A DNA stretch of 64,000 nucleotides from an uncultured Fretibacterium sp. (GTDB taxonomy: Bacteria; Synergistota; Synergistia; Synergistales; Aminobacteriaceae): assembly GCA_946186205.1 (NCBI GenBank), contig CAMHMH010000002.1, forward strand, positions 62,001 through 126,000, read 5' to 3'. The notes beneath the pieces were generated by a model. The model did no database searches and was not told the DNA's origin. It was given only the letters and a program-made list of their open reading frames with translations. Made by a program: the position numbers and the translations under genes. Below, piece after piece: positions 41,259-50,407 of the stretch. Each line of letters starts with the position of its first letter. Within the stretch, counting starts at the first letter, position 1.

Positions 41259-44200
41259 ATGCACAGGAAGATTTGTACCTTCATTGCTGTGATGGCGTTC
41301 GTGATTCTGAGTGCGGGCTGTGCGTTTGGAGTGGAAATAAACGAGGAGAATTTTCCGGATCCTGCATTGCGAGAATTTGTCAAGCAGTATGACATAGGAG
41401 AACGGCGCGTAGAAGGTTCACCGCTTAGGCTAGGAGAGAAAGACGGCATATTGAGTAGCGTAGAATTATCATGGGTTACAGGTATGAATGCTCCCGGAAC
41501 AAATCTGAAAGGTATAGAGCACTTCACGGCTCTGGATACCTTTGGCTGTCGCAACAATGGGGTTACAGAACTTGATGTAAGCTCTTTTAGCCGTCTAGGG
41601 CTGTTAAACTGCGACTTCAATAAACTCAAAAAATTAAATGTGAGCAATAATCCTGCCTTATATCATCTTCACTGCCTCGACAATCAAATTGAAGCATTGG
41701 ATGTGAGTCATAATCCTGAATTAATTGAGCTGATGTGCAACAACAACCCTATTGGCAAACTTGACGTGAGCAATAATCTCAAGTTAGAGATTCTTGTCTG
41801 TGGCAGTACTGATCTTAGGGAGCTTGATGTTACTAACAATCTTTATTTAACCAGGCTTGACTGCTATAACAACCACCTGACCGAATTAGACCTCAGCAAG
41901 AACACCGCCCTTACTGAAGTGCTTCTCGGAGTTCAGGAAGCTGACGGCCTCAAAGTCAAAGCAGTCCCGGAAGGCTATGAAGTCTGCCTGAATGATTATG
42001 TGTCGGACGTAAACAACATAGACATATTCAGGGTAGGAGCAAACGATTATTCCATGAGGTTCACAAAGTACAGCAATGAAAACGGAAAAGCCACAGTGAT
42101 TTTCCCTGAGCCTCCCAAGACCTTGCATTACTTCTACGATACCCGCTCCCCGAACAATGACCAGCTTTATGTTGTCATTAAGCGTTCACTCAACGTTGAC
42201 GTTATCGAGCGCGGAGGCCCTAAAGACAACATCATATTCGGAGTAAAAGATAACTGCTATCTTGATGAGAACGATAAAGCCATTACTGAAAAATCAATCG
42301 CGGATCTATCAGCAAAAATATACGGCAAGAAGGGATTTGTTGCTGACGGAAATTCACGGCTCATCGTCAGGGTGAAAACTGAAAGGCCGGGAAATGTCGA
42401 GTTTTCGGTGAAGGAGAATATCGGCGTTGAAATCGAAAGGCTTTCAGACCGCGCAAAAGTTTCCAGCATTCACACGACAGACATCGGCGGAGAAGAGCAT
42501 CAGGCTTCAGCGGTTCTCGTTGCTCCTGAGATGTACCCTGTAGGAATATTTCCGTCTCAGGATTTTACGGTTCATGTGAAATTTACAGCAGATGAAACAG
42601 AAGAAGAGACACCTGAAGATGAAAAGGTCGCGGAGAACGATATAGAGCTTGAGATTCATGCCGCACCTGTTGTGCTGTTGCATGGCTTCTCAGGTGGCGC
42701 GAACGCTGAAAGCACATTCGGAATCAACGAGAACATAGGAGTTTACCGCAAGCTGAAGGACGCGAAATTCAACGTGTCATGGTGGAATTATGACGGCACA
42801 AAAGGCCCCTCCGTGTTGCTCAGAAATGACTACAACGGGCTGTTCTCAACACTCGTGCTTGCCTTCGAGGAGTACAGGAAAAAGGGAATAGTATGCACAA
42901 AGGCTGATATTGTCGGTTACAGCATGGGCGGACTTGTGGCGCGTTATTTCTGTCTTCCGCAGCAGGCTTCGTTTGACGGTAACTATTACACGTTCAGATC
43001 CTACAAACAAGGAATGGTCAGGAGAATTATTGATATTGCCGTGCCGAATAAGGGCAGCCCTTGGGCAAGCTATTTCTGCAAAGATTTCAGTGTAATCAAC
43101 ACTAACATAAACTTTCTGGCCATGTCCGTATCAGGGTGGTTAATGATTGCCGAGCCTGTAATCAAAAAGGCTGTCGAGCAATTCATGAACGGCGGAAGGA
43201 ACTCTGACTCAGCGTGGGAGGATATGGCTATCAACAGTGCTGTTACTGGCGGCGCATATCCTGTGAATGTGCCTATGTATTCTATATATGGGCAGATTAA
43301 GCAGGACATTGACAAATTCATGAAGACGTATGACTATATCACATTCCTAAATACTGCCGGTAAATACGCTGTAAAATATTCAAAGACAGATGAGTACATA
43401 GACTATCTCGACAAATTCAAGGACAACCTTGACCTTTCTGACAAAAGCCTTGCTTTGTTCTCCGACATCGCGCCGGTTCACCCCCTGTTTACGTCAGTTC
43501 TTCAGGCAGTGCAGCTTGCGCTTTCGACATCTCCGGCCGGGATCGTGAAGAGCATAGCCGAACAGCTTCCCACTGTCATCAATGAAGCATTTTTCGCGAA
43601 TGATGAACATGATTTGTGCGTCTCCCAAAACAGCGCGGCCGGTGATTTTTCAGGTGCGTCATCAGCCAAGACAGGATTATTCCAGTACAACCACCTCGCA
43701 ATATGCAAACAAAATGACATAGGCAATGACATTGTATCAAAGCTGAAAGGCTCTAAAAGCGCGTTCAAAGTTTTCGGCAAATTGTCATCATCAAGCCCCA
43801 CCCTGCCGTTAGCAAAATCTCCTATTCCTTCTGATACGGGTAATGACGGAGAATATGACCCTGATACAACTTACGCGGAAAATTTCAAGATTCAGCTTGA
43901 GCCGGCGACGTTGAATGTGAAGGCCGGAAATGCAACACTCAAGATAAAGGCCACGTCCAGCAAAAAAATAATCGATGGCGCGAATGTCTATATAGTCATT
44001 CAGAAAGACGGCCTTGACAGGATTTTGACAGCTTACGGCACAGACGGAAAGAACTTCACTAAATCGATTGAGTTCACTTCCGCTGATGCTGGTTCGGCAA
44101 AAGTTTACTGTTTCAGTTACGGTGAAGGGCAACAGCTTTACATCTCCAACAAAGTACAACTCGCCATAAAAGCCAACGCTAACGATTCAGACATTGAGGA

Positions 44201-47200
44201 GCTTTATTTTGCCGGGGACAGCGGGGTCATGTTTGCGGAATCAGGCTCAGATATACCAGCCGGGCTTTATGCACGCACAAAAGACGGCTTTGCGTTCGAC
44301 GTATCATCGCCCCTCATGGGCACATCTTGGACATCAAGCAACCCTTCAGTAGCTTACGTGAGCAGCGACGGAATGATTCACTCTCTTGCGGACGGAAGCG
44401 CAACACTCACAGCCTCATACGCAGGACTCACCGCAAGCATCATCGTCAACGTCGGCAACAATTTCTCAGCACCCGAAATCACCTCGCAGGCTCTTGACGG
44501 AGGCAATGTCGGCAAGAATTACACAGCACAGCTTCAAGCATCAGGCACTCCGTTAATCTCATGGCGAATCATTGAAGGCCGACTCCCCTTCGACCTGACA
44601 CTCAGCGACTCAGGCATGATTTCAGGATACCCATCTGAGGAAGGCACCTTCACTTTCACCGCTGAAGCCTCGAACATTTTCGGAACAGACTCGAAAGACT
44701 TCACGATCACTGTCGGCAATGCAGCAGGAGCAGCTGTCACGATTGACGCAAATAATTTCCCAGATGACAGCTTCAGGGCTTTCATCTCGGACAATCTCGA
44801 CTGGAATCATGACGGCTTGCTCACCGAGCAGGAAATCATCGGTGTTACTGCTATCGATGTCAGCAATATGGGCATTAAGAGTCTCAAAGGCATTGAGTAC
44901 TTCACAGCCCTCGTATATCTCACATGCACTAACAACGAGCTTGCAGAGTTAGACCTCTCGAAGAACGTGAACATTTACGGAGTCGCAAGCCAGAACAACA
45001 AGCTCGAAAGCATTAACCTCGCTAACTGCTTGAAGCTCTTCCAGATTTGGCTCGACAACAACAAGCTGTCTTCCCTCGACTTTGCAGACTGCCACGCGCT
45101 TAACATACTAAGCTGCAAGAATAATCTGATAACGACTCTCGACCTCAGAAGGCAGGCAAATATTACTGACCTTCAATGCGATGAAGGAGTCGAGATTCGT
45201 TACAGCGATACGCCGGGAGGCTCTGAGATTCTCATTGACGCAAACAATTTCCCGGATGATGCTTTCAGGAAGTTCATTGTTGACAATTTCGACTGGGACA
45301 AAAGCTCAAGCCTCAGCGATTCAGAGATTGCCGCGATAACAGGTATTAAGGCCGTCAATATGGGCATCAAGAGTCTTAAGGGCATTGAACATTTCACGGC
45401 TCTTGAGTATCTTACGTGCGCTGATAACGAGTTGGAAGAAATAGACCTCAGCGGGAATCCGAATTTTATCGGGCTCGCAGCAAACAATAACAAGCTCAAA
45501 CGAGTCAACGTCAGCAATAATCCGAAACTCTATCAAATCTGGGTCAACAACAACAAACTAACCGCGCTGGATTTCTCTCATAATCCCGAACTCGCAATAA
45601 TCGACTGCAGCAAGAACTTTCTGACGGAGCTTGATATTTCGGAAAACGCCAACCTCCGCGAGCTTTATTTCGTGAATTACCCGGATGAAGGCTCAGAAGA
45701 TGTTGACTATCATACGCTTCAGGGCAACGCAATTCGCAATATCGACTTGAGCGGCGCGACTCTTCTTACTCATATTGCCTGCTCAGCAAACGGAATCGAA
45801 ACGCTCGACTTGTCAAACAATCCTCTGCTCGAACATATCGAATGCCACAATAATTATCTGACGCAGATTGACACATCTATTTTCACGGAGCTGAAGTATC
45901 TTCATGTCGGCGGGAACAAGCTCAGCACACTTAATGTGAGTCAGAATCTGAAACTTCAGGAGCTTTTCTGCGGTGATAATCTTCTTGAGACTCTCACTCT
46001 CGGAGACAAGCCGGAAATGTTCAGGCTTCATTGCTGGGGGAATAATCTTCAGTCATTGAATCTCACGGAATGCACCGCGCTTCAGGAACTTCATTTCAGC
46101 TCAAACAAAATAAGCGCGGCTGATCTCACGAACTGCAAAGAACTTGTTTCACTCGACTGCGGGAACAATCTTCTTGAGACTCTGACACTTGGCGACAAAC
46201 CCGGGCTGCTCAAGCTCTACTGTTACCGCAACAATCTCAAAGAATTAAATCTCAAAGGATGCCCGGCCCTTAAGGAGCTTAGTTTCGGCGCAAACAAAAT
46301 CAGCGCGGTTGATATTACACACTGCAAGGAACTTGAGTCGCTCGCTTTCTGGGACAATCTCGTTACGGAGCTGGACATTTCAGAGCACGTCAAACTAAAG
46401 GATTGTATTTTCGGCAACAACAGGGTAAAGACTCTCAATGTCGGAAACAAGCCCGAACTGCTCAGGCTTCATTGTTACAGCAATGACCTTTCAGCTATAG
46501 ATGTAACAGGATGCCCGGTGCTTCAGGATTTCAGCTGCGAAGGGAACAAAATCAGCGTCCTTGACGTAACAAAATGCAAAGAACTTGAGTCGCTGTACTG
46601 CAAAGATAACCTTCTCAAAGTGTTAGACCTCAGCGAATGCCCGAAAATTACGACGCTGACTGTTGACGAGGGTGTCAAGCTCATCTACACTCACGAAGAA
46701 ACGCCGCCTGAAATTTTGACCGAGACTCTCACGAACGCCGCAACGAATCAGCCCTACTCATTACAGCTCACAGCTTCAGGGGCGAATCCGCTCACTTGGA
46801 CTCTCAGCGGAAAACTGCCAGCAGGACTCTCACTCAGCGAGGCAGGACTCATCTCAGGAACTCCCACCAAAGCCGGCAAATATTCTTTCACCGTTACTGC
46901 TGAAAACTCTTACGGCAAAACCTCAAAGCCTTTCACGCTTGAAGCATTTGACCCCGTCAGCATAACTACAGCAAGCCTTAAGGCAGGGACAATCACAAAG
47001 TCTTACAGCGTAACAATGAGGGCGAAAGGCACTAAGGCTATTACATGGTCAGCAGAAGGACTCCCGAACGGACTCACTATTAACGCAAACGGGAAAATTT
47101 CAGGCAAGCCGTCAGAGTATGGAGTGTTCGATGTGAAACTCAAAGCTGAAAACGGAGCAGGCATCACCGAGAAAACATTACAGCTTGAGATAAAAGCAAT

Positions 47201-48110
47201 TCCGCCGACACTTTCAGGGACTCTCGCGAAACCGACTCTTAACGTTCCTTACTCTTCAGGGCTTAAGCTCTCAAAAGGAAGCACGCCGGTAACATGGAGC
47301 GTTGAAGGAAATTTGCCCGGCGGACTCTCTCTCGACCCTAACACGGGAATCATCAGCGGGACTCCAACGTCATACGATAAATCAGGCTACAAGGTAACAA
47401 TAACGGCCTCTAATGACGCGGGTATAAAGTCAAAGAAAATCACCCTCAAAGTCAAAGGCACTGCACCCAAAATCACAGCGAAATTGCCGCAAGCTACAGC
47501 GGGTGAAACTTACAGCGCGGAACTTTCAGCAACAGGAAGCGAGCCTATTACTTTTAACGCTGAACTTCCTGAATATCTCACACTTGACGGCAGCACTATA
47601 AGCGGCGCTGTTCCCGATTCGGTCAGGAGCTTCAAGATAAAAGCATACGCATCGAACCCGGTCAAAAAGAACGTCAAGAAGAGCTACACAATCAGAGTCA
47701 GCGCAAAGAAATCTCTTCCGCAAAATCAAAACGCTGATAACGGCACGGACATCACAGAAGTCAGCAAGGGAGTCGATTCTGAAGTCATCGTTAACGTTCC
47801 AGACCCCACAGAAAACATAGTGCACTTATATTCCGAAAGCTATGTGATAGTCGCGGAGCTTGGTGAGATTTCCTGCGACATGGCCGGGATTTATGACTTT
47901 GAGATTGAAATACCTGATTGTCAACTTGAAGGATCAGAATTAGTTTACATTGCAAATTCTGACTCACCTTCTGAAGATGACGAGATCGCAGAATTTTATG
48001 ATGATGAATGGAACGAGATCTCAGAAATTCCTGAGAGTCGCAAAATTACCGTGTCAATCTGGCTCAATCCCGGAAGAATCTACATGCCGGTTATAGCAGT
48101 GAAGCATTAA
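41259..48110 (+). CDS. Giant secreted LRR / lipase-like / Ig-repeat surface protein
   Basis: This protein of about 2283 residues starts at ATG 41259 after AAGGAGATG, with a lipoprotein-type signal (LSAGC). Residues 24-240 are leucine-rich repeats (ELDVSNN-type, 21-22 residues) capped by NFPDPALREFV. Residues 465-870 form an alpha/beta hydrolase with VVLLHGFSGG, nucleophile GYSMGG near 551 and a late His region. A BIG2-like domain (about 1000-1064) and a putative-Ig (He_PIG) domain (1070-1157) follow, then two LRR blocks whose caps contain EF-hand-like Ca sites (DWNHDGLLTEQE, DWDKSSSLSDSE), then three or four more He_PIG repeats (about 1813-2150) and an acidic C-terminus. No membrane anchor or Synerg-CTERM is seen. 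An exported esterase/lipase held on a binding scaffold is likely. Confidence 0.88.
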   Translation: MHRKICTFIAVMAFVILSAGCAFGVEINEENFPDPALREFVKQYDIGERRVEGSPLRLGEKDGILSSVELSWVTGMNAPGTNLKGIEHFTALDTFGCRNNGVTELDVSSFSRLGLLNCDFNKLKKLNVSNNPALYHLHCLDNQIEALDVSHNPELIELMCNNNPIGKLDVSNNLKLEILVCGSTDLRELDVTNNLYLTRLDCYNNHLTELDLSKNTALTEVLLGVQEADGLKVKAVPEGYEVCLNDYVSDVNNIDIFRVGANDYSMRFTKYSNENGKATVIFPEPPKTLHYFYDTRSPNNDQLYVVIKRSLNVDVIERGGPKDNIIFGVKDNCYLDENDKAITEKSIADLSAKIYGKKGFVADGNSRLIVRVKTERPGNVEFSVKENIGVEIERLSDRAKVSSIHTTDIGGEEHQASAVLVAPEMYPVGIFPSQDFTVHVKFTADETEEETPEDEKVAENDIELEIHAAPVVLLHGFSGGANAESTFGINENIGVYRKLKDAKFNVSWWNYDGTKGPSVLLRNDYNGLFSTLVLAFEEYRKKGIVCTKADIVGYSMGGLVARYFCLPQQASFDGNYYTFRSYKQGMVRRIIDIAVPNKGSPWASYFCKDFSVINTNINFLAMSVSGWLMIAEPVIKKAVEQFMNGGRNSDSAWEDMAINSAVTGGAYPVNVPMYSIYGQIKQDIDKFMKTYDYITFLNTAGKYAVKYSKTDEYIDYLDKFKDNLDLSDKSLALFSDIAPVHPLFTSVLQAVQLALSTSPAGIVKSIAEQLPTVINEAFFANDEHDLCVSQNSAAGDFSGASSAKTGLFQYNHLAICKQNDIGNDIVSKLKGSKSAFKVFGKLSSSSPTLPLAKSPIPSDTGNDGEYDPDTTYAENFKIQLEPATLNVKAGNATLKIKATSSKKIIDGANVYIVIQKDGLDRILTAYGTDGKNFTKSIEFTSADAGSAKVYCFSYGEGQQLYISNKVQLAIKANANDSDIEELYFAGDSGVMFAESGSDIPAGLYARTKDGFAFDVSSPLMGTSWTSSNPSVAYVSSDGMIHSLADGSATLTASYAGLTASIIVNVGNNFSAPEITSQALDGGNVGKNYTAQLQASGTPLISWRIIEGRLPFDLTLSDSGMISGYPSEEGTFTFTAEASNIFGTDSKDFTITVGNAAGAAVTIDANNFPDDSFRAFISDNLDWNHDGLLTEQEIIGVTAIDVSNMGIKSLKGIEYFTALVYLTCTNNELAELDLSKNVNIYGVASQNNKLESINLANCLKLFQIWLDNNKLSSLDFADCHALNILSCKNNLITTLDLRRQANITDLQCDEGVEIRYSDTPGGSEILIDANNFPDDAFRKFIVDNFDWDKSSSLSDSEIAAITGIKAVNMGIKSLKGIEHFTALEYLTCADNELEEIDLSGNPNFIGLAANNNKLKRVNVSNNPKLYQIWVNNNKLTALDFSHNPELAIIDCSKNFLTELDISENANLRELYFVNYPDEGSEDVDYHTLQGNAIRNIDLSGATLLTHIACSANGIETLDLSNNPLLEHIECHNNYLTQIDTSIFTELKYLHVGGNKLSTLNVSQNLKLQELFCGDNLLETLTLGDKPEMFRLHCWGNNLQSLNLTECTALQELHFSSNKISAADLTNCKELVSLDCGNNLLETLTLGDKPGLLKLYCYRNNLKELNLKGCPALKELSFGANKISAVDITHCKELESLAFWDNLVTELDISEHVKLKDCIFGNNRVKTLNVGNKPELLRLHCYSNDLSAIDVTGCPVLQDFSCEGNKISVLDVTKCKELESLYCKDNLLKVLDLSECPKITTLTVDEGVKLIYTHEETPPEILTETLTNAATNQPYSLQLTASGANPLTWTLSGKLPAGLSLSEAGLISGTPTKAGKYSFTVTAENSYGKTSKPFTLEAFDPVSITTASLKAGTITKSYSVTMRAKGTKAITWSAEGLPNGLTINANGKISGKPSEYGVFDVKLKAENGAGITEKTLQLEIKAIPPTLSGTLAKPTLNVPYSSGLKLSKGSTPVTWSVEGNLPGGLSLDPNTGIISGTPTSYDKSGYKVTITASNDAGIKSKKITLKVKGTAPKITAKLPQATAGETYSAELSATGSEPITFNAELPEYLTLDGSTISGAVPDSVRSFKIKAYASNPVKKNVKKSYTIRVSAKKSLPQNQNADNGTDITEVSKGVDSEVIVNVPDPTENIVHLYSESYVIVAELGEISCDMAGIYDFEIEIPDCQLEGSELVYIANSDSPSEDDEIAEFYDDEWNEISEIPESRKITVSIWLNPGRIYMPVIAVKH

Positions 48111-48148
48111 GCGTGAAAATCTCCCTGAAAATCTCAGCGACAAAAAAA

Positions 48149-48184
48149 GACCTCCCGCCGTAAAAAGCAGGGGGTCTCGTTTTT
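48149..48184. terminator. Bidirectional terminator between LRR protein and flavodoxin
   Basis: The stem GACCTCCCGC/GCAGGGGGTC is flanked by A's on the left and T's on the right, so it can serve both convergent genes. Confidence 0.8.
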
Positions 48185-48196
48185 ACTTAGTGTGAA

Positions 48197-48616
48197 TTAT
48201 GCGAGCTTTGCTCCGAACTCTTTGCACTCTGCTGCTGCGTCTTCATCGGGTTCAAGGTGCGCTTTCACTGTTGCGATTACGTTTGCGCCTGCTGCCTTGC
48301 ATCTTTCTTCCCACGTTCTGAGCCATTCACCGTCGCCCCAGTCGTATGACCCGAAGAGCGCGACTTTCTTCCCTGAGAGTTTGCCCTCTGCTTCCGTGAA
48401 GAACGGTTCCATCTCTGCTTCTTCGAGGACTTCTGCGCCCATTGCCGGCGATCCGAACGCTACAACGTCATACCCGGCAAGCTCGTCGACTGATGACTCG
48501 CCGACTGTCTTGCATGTTACGTCAGCTCCTGCTGCTTTTGCTGACTCTGCGATGATGCCTGCCATTTTCTCGGTGTTGCCTGTTGTTGTTACGTAGACGA
48601 TTAAAGCCTTTGCCAT
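48197..48616 (-). CDS. Flavodoxin
   Basis: This 139-residue FMN electron carrier has the phosphate-binding loop YVTTTGNTEKMA, the AFGSPAMGAEVLEE loop and a second FMN-loop segment LFGSYDWGDGEW. It presumably replaces or supplements ferredoxin. ATG 48616 follows GGAGGAAAAAGCAA; the upstream extension is dropped because of this site and the family length. It converges on the LRR gene. Confidence 0.94.
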   Translation of the reverse strand: MAKALIVYVTTTGNTEKMAGIIAESAKAAGADVTCKTVGESSVDELAGYDVVAFGSPAMGAEVLEEAEMEPFFTEAEGKLSGKKVALFGSYDWGDGEWLRTWEERCKAAGANVIATVKAHLEPDEDAAAECKEFGAKLA

Positions 48617-48845
48617 TTGCTTTTTCCTCCAGAATTTTTTGCTGACAAAATTTTTCAGTGCCAAATTTTTTTATGCCTGCGCTTTTATCTGCAATTATAT
48701 TTTTGACGCAAGTATATTTTTGTTTGACTGTACAAAATTATAATACCTTTCTTTTTTTGTCAAGAAAAATCTGCTGCACTGGATTATTTTGCGCCGGGGC
48801 TGTTAATATTCGCTCGTTGAGATTTTGCTGAATAAGGAGGTGTGA

Positions 48846-49028
48846 ATGATGAAAATATTATTGCTGCTTCTGCTGATGCTTCTCGTGATTTCCGGCGTTG
48901 CGTTTGCGGCGGGCCATTTCTGGAGATGCCGTTTCTGCGGAAGGGGAGTCAACTCCGACAACTGCCCCCCTGCAGGGAAATGCGACAAAAGCCCATGGGG
49001 GACTCACGACTGGGAAATGACACGCTGA
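48846..49028 (+). CDS. 60-residue secreted Cys-rich peptide
   Basis: A strong ribosome site (AAGGAGGTG) precedes two adjacent ATGs (48846, 48849). The protein has a leucine-rich signal peptide (KILLLLLLMLLVISGVAFA) and a mature part of about 40 residues with WRCRFCG and NCPPAGKCDKSPWGTHDW. Four Cys in CxxC...C...C spacing suggest a small zinc knuckle or disulphide fold. I know no function. It is a separate transcription unit after the flavodoxin promoter region. Confidence 0.7.
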   Translation: MMKILLLLLLMLLVISGVAFAAGHFWRCRFCGRGVNSDNCPPAGKCDKSPWGTHDWEMTR

Positions 49029-49219
49029 TTTATGCGCTGTGAAAGAAAGATTGCCTTCTCGGAATCGGGAGGGTAATTTTTTTCGTGCGTCTGAAAATCT
49101 AATGCACTAGATAGAATTAATGTCTGGCTGTTATCATTAAGTATCAAATCTCAATATCTCATCTTAATGTCATACAGGGGGAATCTATCACGCCTTCTTT
49201 CACTCTCACAGAAGACACA

Positions 49220-50407
49220 ATGCACAGGCTCCGCGAAAAATTTTCAGAGTTCCACAGAAACCGCGAAATTCTCAGCGGGATTCTTGGCGACTATACAGCA
49301 GATTACAGGCAGTCCGGCGGGAATCTTCTTGAGCGTCAGGAATTTTTGCGTGAGAAATACTCAAAGCGCGTCCCGAAATTCAATCACTTAGTCTGGAATG
49401 ATGACGATGATTCTGAATTGTGGACAGCCGCGGACATTGCTATAGTTCTTGGGCGTGAAAGGTCTTCTGTAACGCGCACTCTCGCAAAGATTGAACGTTC
49501 AGAGGGATGGCGGTCAAAGCTCCTCGCTATAAGGCACTTGTCAAAATCTGAAAACGGACTCACTATATACTCATACACGCGGGAAATTTTCACTCTCATC
49601 ATTGACCGTTACGAGGAAGAATATTTAGAGAGGTTCGCGAATCCACGTCACGGAAAATCGCAGGACATCAACGAGATCAAACGCTTCTGGGAATATCTCA
49701 GGCAGTCAGCAGAAAGTGAGAAGCTCAGACTCACAGCGGAAATTTCCCCGGAGATTCACGAGCTTCCAGACATACCCCCGATGACATGGAACGATATTAT
49801 GTCGCTGATTTGGCGCAAAGTTTTCACGGTGAGGACTGGCACATTCTTTACGGTAATATTCGCGTTCAGCTTTGAGATTGCCCGGCGTTACTCATTCACA
49901 AAGCCTTACTTCACAGCAGGGGCGGTAATCATTCTCACACTTTCAGCCTTGATGATTCGGTTCAGGAAATGGCGCGTTGATGTTCTGTCTGACGTTGGAG
50001 CGGGGGCGTTGTTGTTCGCGATCTTGTGGACTGTGGGAATAAGCTCGCAGGGACTTTACGCGGCACCGGTGAAAAATTCGCGGCGTGATTTCCTCATGAA
50101 TGAGTCTTCCGGCTGGGTTGAAGCATACCGAATCAATGATGAGATTTTTGTTACGGTTATTCCTATCATGTATTCTGATCTTGCTGCTGATGTGAAAGAA
50201 CTGGTTTACGGGATTAACTCACAGCCCGACAAAGTTATACGCAAAGAGAATCTCCGGGACTATTACGAGAAAATCACAAGCACAAAGAGCAATGATATAA
50301 AGTATGTTACTTCACGATTGAGATTCATTGACGGAACAGAGTCGGAAGTGAGACAGAATAACCTGACGCAGCCCGGCAACCTGAAAGCACCGGGCATTGA
50401 GGATTAA
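49220..50407 (+). CDS. Membrane protein with N-terminal helix-turn-helix
   Basis: This 395-residue protein is of unknown family. Residues about 70-105 (TAADIAIVLGRERSSVTRTLAKIERSEGW) look like a winged-helix/HTH. Around 190-280 there are three or four hydrophobic segments (TGTFFTVIFAFSFEIARRY, AGAVIILTLSALMI, VGAGALLFAILWTVGIS). A soluble C-terminal domain of about 110 residues follows. ATG 49220 lacks a good ribosome site; the frame is open upstream to a GGGGGAAT sequence but no standard start codon occurs there, so the true start is uncertain. The stop codon overlaps that of the convergent MATE gene. Confidence 0.65.
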   Translation: MHRLREKFSEFHRNREILSGILGDYTADYRQSGGNLLERQEFLREKYSKRVPKFNHLVWNDDDDSELWTAADIAIVLGRERSSVTRTLAKIERSEGWRSKLLAIRHLSKSENGLTIYSYTREIFTLIIDRYEEEYLERFANPRHGKSQDINEIKRFWEYLRQSAESEKLRLTAEISPEIHELPDIPPMTWNDIMSLIWRKVFTVRTGTFFTVIFAFSFEIARRYSFTKPYFTAGAVIILTLSALMIRFRKWRVDVLSDVGAGALLFAILWTVGISSQGLYAAPVKNSRRDFLMNESSGWVEAYRINDEIFVTVIPIMYSDLAADVKELVYGINSQPDKVIRKENLRDYYEKITSTKSNDIKYVTSRLRFIDGTESEVRQNNLTQPGNLKAPGIED

